Source: Tetranychus cinnabarinus (lineage: Eukaryota; Arthropoda; Arachnida; Trombidiformes; Tetranychidae). Taken from it: a stretch of 64,000 nt of DNA. The position numbers and the translations under genes are program-made. This document shows positions 59,856 through 64,000 of the stretch, one piece after another. The stretch lies in the NCBI GenBank assembly GCA_022266195.1, contig WHVY01000001.1, positions 18,352,001 through 18,416,000 of the forward strand, written 5' to 3'. Each line of letters begins with the position of its first letter. Within the stretch, counting starts at the first letter, position 1. A model generated the notes under the pieces. That model saw only the letters and a list, made by a program, of their open reading frames with translations. It ran no database searches and was not told the origin of the DNA.

Positions 59856-59880
59856 GGCAACCTTTAGTCTAAAGGTTGCC
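59856..59880. repeat. 25-bp perfect palindrome at a WASHC5 block end
   Basis: GGCAACCTTTAG-T-CTAAAGGTTGCC: 12-bp perfect arms with a 1-base centre. WASHC5 similarity stops (after AQLTH) just outside it, so the palindrome coincides with the rearrangement boundary. Confidence 0.75.
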
Positions 59881-60612
59881 GTTGGAATGAGTTAATTGAG
59901 CAACCTCATATCTTTCTTCAAGAAAAGCATACGATCGAAGTTGATCTTTCATTAATCGAGTGGGAAGCTCTTGAATTTGATTTGTTTGCAATTCAATTAT
60001 CCGTGCCATAAGGCGAAATAATGAGTCGGGAATGATGTGAAGAACTTTTCTAACATAAGAAACCAATTCACTTGAATAATATTGTGAGACGGGAACCAAG
60101 TCAGGACTTGATGCTTGATTTATCCGTAACAAGGGCATATCCAAAGCAGAGGCAAGCTTGAGAAAAGTAGCTCGAAGTTTAATGACTAGAGTTGGATCTT
60201 TTTGAATACCCTGTTGCATGTACTTGGTGAAAGAGTCGATTATTAACCAAGCATAAGAGAGATCGCCAATGAGCTGTAGAGTGATGAGTACGTGCTCTTT
60301 TACATCTGAAGTTTTTAACATGCAACACAGAAATTTTCTAGCATCAATCAAGTGTTTCTTGATTTGTATACTGCCTTCTAATTGATGGAAATCCTGAATT
60401 TCATCAAGAGCTTTGATCATTTGGATAGTTTTGCGATTTGAACTTTTCAACTGGTCTGGATCAAGAGCTTTTATTTGACTTGCAAGTTGACCAAACCATT
60501 CTTGAAGACTAGAGTTGGGTTCAATACGGGTTAATGGCTTGTTACCAGAAAATACTTCCGATAATTCCGATATCCTATCGACAGCTTCACTTTGATATTT
60601 GTCCCATCTGAC
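59869..60612 (-). pseudogene. WASHC5: WASHC5 middle block, about residues 465-720, misplaced
   Basis: Similarity runs from WDKYQSEAVDRI (about 60605) to RYEVAQLTH (about 59890) without a break: FSGNKPLTRIE, MIKALDEIQDFHQLEGSIQI, GDLSYAWLIIDSFT, KLRATFLKLASALDMPLLRI, SSPDLVPVSQYYSSELVSYV. Although it encodes the middle of the protein, on the minus strand it lies upstream of the N-terminal block, so a single collinear transcript cannot use it in order. Its 5' end (60613 onward) is fused to an antisense copy of the TIPIN 3' end, and its 3' end meets a perfect palindrome. Confidence 0.8.
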
Positions 60613-60729
60613 GAGCAGAGAAGGAAAATTGCGGAAAATGCTAGGAAAGCTGCCGAGAAAAGACTTTCTATCGCTATGGAAAAGACTAAAAAGCAAGAAT
60701 TAGAGAAAAGCTAAACACAATAAAAAGGA
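60613..60729 (+). pseudogene. Duplicate of the TIPIN 3' end
   Basis: Matches 58150-58267 of TIPIN almost base for base (GAGCAGAGAAGGAAAAT... to ...CACAATAAAAAGGA), with a single-base deletion that makes an early TAA after GAGAAAAGC. It is joined directly to the WASHC5 middle block on its left. Confidence 0.85.
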
Positions 60730-60823
60730 CAAAGATTTAGACAAAATTATTTGCCTGGATTGATTCCAATTCCAATTGATTATCATTGATTTAATCTACT
60801 TCATTGCCCTTTCCAGGTTCAAA

Positions 60824-61009
60824 TTAAACCTTGTTTGGTCGATTAGTGAAGTAAATGTTGCTCGGATCATCAGCAAGCTGTGGATATTTATTGATTGGAT
60901 GATAATATTCCCCTCTGTAACCAGCCACTGAACCAGTACTCAAAAGTAACTCCTTTTCTGTGTCGTTCCAGGAATGATGAAGTGGAGAAACTGAATCGCC
61001 TTCAATCAA
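60824..61009 (-). CDS. Unrecognised exon or small protein, about 60 aa
   Basis: An open frame ending TAA at 60824 reads like conserved protein (SPLHHSWNDTEKELLLSTGS, GYRGEYYHPINKYPQLADDP, FTNRPNKV). There is no ATG at its start; a possible acceptor lies near 60998-61000. It is probably the last exon of a minus-strand gene or of a displaced gene fragment. The family is not recognised. It lies between WASHC5 blocks but does not resemble strumpellin. Confidence 0.4.
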   Translation of the reverse strand: MIEGDSVSPLHHSWNDTEKELLLSTGSVAGYRGEYYHPINKYPQLADDPSNIYFTNRPNKV

Positions 61010-61249
61010 TCAATTGTTTCTCAAATTGAGATTCTCATTGGGGACTCTAAATGTTTCCATAGTTACAAAAGCTATACTGACCTTAAAGTAAGAAGGTCAA
61101 AGTGAGCTGGCGGTTACTTCTACAGCTTTGCCGTTCTGTGTTAAGAACCAAAACTTTATCATATTTTGTCAGTTTACGCTCAGCTGACACTCTTTCCAGT
61201 GTCTCCTGTTTTAAAATTCCACTGAATATTGATCATAGTGCTTGTTAAA

Positions 61250-62162
61250 ATGGCAGAACAGGATGATTCCGATAGAAGTAAGTTTTATTTCTTGTGTATT
61301 AATAGTCAATCAAATAAAATAATCCATGAAATAAAACCTTTAATTTCGTTTAGCTTTCATATCATTCAAAGTGAAGTTTTTAGGTGACTATCATGACATA
61401 GTCGTTCATTGGAATGATGAATATGGCTATCAACAGCTAAAAAAACGACTGTTCGCACAGGTAAGTTAAGTTTATCATTCCATCATTCCAAGCAATAATT
61501 TATTCCAATCTTATTTTTGCAAATCCATAGCTTGAATCAATTACTGGAGTACCAAGCCAAAATATTGTTAGTATTTATCTCCGGGATCCTAATGTTCAGG
61601 GGGAGAGACCCAGCTATGAATATTATCACGTTATTGAGAACCTGACCAAGTAATCTATCATCAATCACAACAATTTAAAGATTATATATTAACAGATTCA
61701 TTTACATTACTTTTCAGTTCTCATAGCTTTCTGGACCATCTGGCTAAGGAGCGATTCTGTGATGCAATTAGTTTTGCCGGTTTCCGTTTTCTTCTCGATT
61801 ATAAAGTTTATTTTGATTCGCCGCCTGATATGAACCTTCCCAATACTTGTGTAATTTATCACCTAATACCTGAATGGATGGTTCCAGAGGGAGTGTGTAG
61901 ATATGGTTTTTGTCAACATAGAAATACTAAAAGTATCTTCAACAAGATAAGAGATCTCATTAATAACGTTGAATTGAATGCAAAAATTTGGTCTCACGTT
62001 CAACCAATAGAAGCAAGGAGACAAAGACGAAAAATTTACAGGCAATTCAATGTCCTACAATATTTCGAGCTTTTTTGTGATGATTTCTATTCGCGATTCC
62101 CCAATGATAGACAAAGAATTTTTAACTGTGAGCCAAACCTTTACCTGAGAGCTCGTGGTTGA
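61250..62162 (+). CDS. Unrecognised four-exon protein, 232 aa
   Basis: Exons 61250-61277, 61354-61460, 61531-61649 and 61718-62162, all with GT-AG borders and matching phases, starting MAEQDDSDR. The protein is soluble-looking, without signal peptide or membrane segment. A beta-rich N-terminal part (FISFKVKFLGDYHDIVVHWN, then a Gln/Lys-rich helix) precedes a basic, aromatic C-terminal part (FCDDFYSRFPNDRQRIFNCE) with scattered cysteines and a CRYGFCQH cluster. The N-terminal 70 residues have a ubiquitin-like feel, but I cannot assign a family. It lies on the opposite strand between two WASHC5 blocks. The clean splice structure argues that it is a functional gene. Confidence 0.6.
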
Positions 62163-62404
62163 TTATTTATTATTTAACTAACTACAGACTTCAAGTTTCT
62201 TCTGATTTATAAGTAAAATGATGACAAATACAAAATTGTAAAATGTAATGGATGCAAAATTTGCTTGATGAACATAAAGAATCAAGATTTATTATAAAGA
62301 TTTTGATGCTTTTCATTTCTTGCTATTAACCTTAACCTTTGCTAATAAGGTTGTGGAAATAAAAATTTAGACCCGCCTTCAAAGTAAATTGATTTGAAAA
62401 TTTT

Positions 62405-63511
62405 TTACTGATTCGTGGAATGAAAAGAATGGAATTGGTCCATCACATAATTAGGAATGTATTCAGTCACATAAGTTTTCGGTAAATTACCAAGTCTCAG
62501 AAGTTCTTCAAGTATGACTAAATTGTTGAATATTTCTACCGGAAAATCGGTTGATTTGCTGGCACTGTAAAAAAAATACAAAAGATTACAAAAAATAACC
62601 AAACAAAATATTATTCAGGATTTAAACAAATAAATTACCTTGGGTACGAAGATTCGACTAGTGATTTAATATAACGACATAGAAGTGATATAAACCGTCT
62701 AACCATATCACAACGATATTGTCTTAGGAGAGTTAATAATCCAGTAACAAATGGTTGTCAATCGGCTGAATCAGTTATTTTCTTGGCAGTCAATCCATGA
62801 ATTTTATCAACGTAAATGAATTTGGGATTTGATAAAATCACAATTACAAGACAAACTAAATCCATGTACGGAGGCAAAGTGGATCCAATGTAAATCTATA
62901 TTTAAATAAAGGAAATTCATTTAAATTGGATATAAAGAGATTAGATTGAAAAATATCAACTCACTTTTGAAAGAGGATCTGATATTCCAGACCATTGTAA
63001 ATAATTGGTTAATTCGTAAACAAGAGCACTTTCCTCCTTGGCTAAATATTTTTTAGGATCTCGTTTGAGTTCAGTTAATAAGGCCCTGAAAAGATGAAAA
63101 AATATGAATATGCTGAATGAAACAATAAAATTATATCTTACTCATTGAGAGTTTCATAAGCAGATCTCAAATTTCTAATAGATTGATAATTGCAGCTATC
63201 CTTAAGTTCAAAAGATATGTTGTTTTTGATTAGTTGCATTTGTCCGATCTTCATTATTGATTCAGTAATGATTGGAAGAGTTCTTGGATTCCTAGAAGTT
63301 ATTGGTGATTGCAATTTATTAGCTTGATCTGTAAATCAAAAACAAAAGAATTTTATTTTTTTGTTAAATCAATCTTTTTAGTTGGTTTGTAACTCACTTG
63401 ATGGCATATCACATTTCACTGGATCATGACCAGTGTCGCTTATTATCAGATCTCGAGATTGTTTACACTTTTTATAGGTTGTCCAATGCATCTCTACATT
63501 AGGGTTTGAAA
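62405..63511 (-). pseudogene. WASHC5: WASHC5 C-terminal block with in-frame stop, fused to a duplicated internal fragment
   Basis: Exons in transcript order: 63511-63398, 63328-63142, 63085-62965, 62895-about 62643, then about 62580-62405. They encode the strumpellin C-terminus: ESIMKIGQMQL, ALVYELTNYLQWSGISDPLS, IYIGSTLPPYMDLV, GLLTLLRQYR, and the final LGNLPKTYVTEYIPNYVM. Splice phases fit. At 62759-62761 a TGA stands where the family has tryptophan. The first exon is a near-identical copy of 58389-58482 (about residues 405-424) joined straight to the C-terminal part, skipping several hundred residues. It cannot give a full protein, but splicing signals survive. Confidence 0.75.
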
Positions 63512-63517
63512 GTGAAT

Positions 63518-63805
63518 TCAAAGGGAGAAAAGGTTAAACGTAAACGAGCTCCAGAAGACGATGAAGATGGTGATCCTGATAAGCAAAATGATGAATATGT
63601 AGAGGAAGATGGTTGGTTGGTCAATGATCTTGGCGATGATGGTTATGCTGGTTACGAAAAGGAGGATGATGAAGAAGACGATGACGATAATGGTGATCAG
63701 GAACGACCAAAGGTTTTCGGTGAAGATGAAGCAGAAGAGGTAGATGATGTATCGGGCAAGCCAAAAAAGCCAAAGAATGATGAAAAGGAAGAAAAGGAGA
63801 AGAAG
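63518..63805 (+). pseudogene. Duplicate of an internal TIPIN segment
   Basis: 288 bp matching 57283-57570 with five substitutions and no indels (about 98 percent). It encodes the acidic/lysine-rich N-terminal region only and is open from 63506 to 63841, but the Swi3 domain is absent. The left side is fused to a duplicated WASHC5 fragment, the right side to the leader of a small secreted-protein gene. Confidence 0.88.
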
Positions 63806-63830
63806 TTAAAAATCATCAAAAAGTTAAAAT

Positions 63831-64000
63831 GCAACTGTTGAAAGAGTTTTTAATTTGTTAATTGCTTTCAATTTATTCATTGATTGTGTTTCATCACAAG
63901 ATGATCTAGAGAAAGCCGATCCTCGCTGTGAAGAAAGTAAAATTCTTAGAGTTAAGTTCGAAAATTTGGTTGAAAAACTGAGCAAAACCATTATGGAGTC
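63831..64000 (+). pseudogene. Small secreted helical protein, frame-broken and partial (family member 4)
   Basis: The leader AAAAAGTTAAAATGCAACTG and the following sequence match family member 3 (38614-38886, opposite strand). After about nine codons the signal-peptide frame is lost (TAA at codon 11), but the next frame continues with the matching LIAFNLFIDCVSSQDDLE and a mature chain with one cysteine (ADPRCEESKILRVKFENLVE) running past the window edge. A one-base change (or an unseen splice) separates the two parts. Its normal TATA promoter is missing; the DNA upstream is the TIPIN duplicate. Confidence 0.65.

Noticed and set aside
63506..63841. A new 111-aa acidic protein gene
   Set aside because: The sequence is a 98-percent copy of an internal TIPIN segment running into another gene's leader; better explained as a duplicated fragment.
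1..64000. CRISPR array, bacterial operons, or a prokaryotic defence system
   Set aside because: No regular direct repeats with spacers, no operon spacing; genes have introns and animal-type domains.

Overview
The window is eukaryotic nuclear DNA from an arthropod, most likely a mite and possibly a plant-feeding (spider-mite-like) one. The placement is inference. It rests on AT-rich DNA, short GT-AG introns beside a few very long ones, arthropod-type gene content, TTAGG-like repeats (the common arthropod telomere unit) and a family of small secreted helical peptides. No bacterial features, rRNA or CRISPR were seen.

Region by region: 154-1421 holds the 3' exons of an SLC6 (glycine-transporter-like) gene. 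3990-5528 is a large palindromic foldback repeat. 5692-6813 (-) is a secreted low-complexity protein and 7387-8094 (-) a secreted C1q-domain protein. 9166-9648 (+) is a small CENP-C-type cupin protein, 10130-10819 (+) YRDC/Sua5, and 11686-15941 (+) lethal(2) giant larvae (Lgl) with an unusual charged tail. 18184-20771 (+) is a SEA/EGF type I membrane protein, and 22562-23164 (-) an IFT27/RABL4-like GTPase.

23.7-35.0 kb is mobile-element territory. It holds a MITE with a perfect 8-bp target duplication around degenerate TTAGG repeats, a second palindromic element, a THAP/P-element-type transposase broken by a frame change, a copia gag remnant, and a PIF/Harbinger-type element nested in the end of a decayed Tc1/mariner element. 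Two small secreted peptide genes lie among these.

A leucine-rich-repeat surface protein spans about 20 kb on the minus strand (55932 to 35949, seven exons). One further small secreted gene (38614-38886) and a plus-strand secreted peptide exon with a clear TATA/Inr promoter (40576) sit inside its large introns.

57-64 kb contains an intact TIPIN gene. Beside it lies a strikingly shuffled WASHC5 (strumpellin) gene: at least four blocks of one protein, on one strand but in the wrong order, with an in-frame stop. They are interspersed with near-identical partial copies of TIPIN, an unrecognised four-exon gene, and a frame-broken member of the small secreted family running off the window end. The genes show no shared pathway. 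The housekeeping genes (YRDC, Lgl, IFT27, TIPIN, WASHC5) are ordinary neighbours, and the unusual content is the repeats, the secreted family and the rearranged 58-64 kb block.
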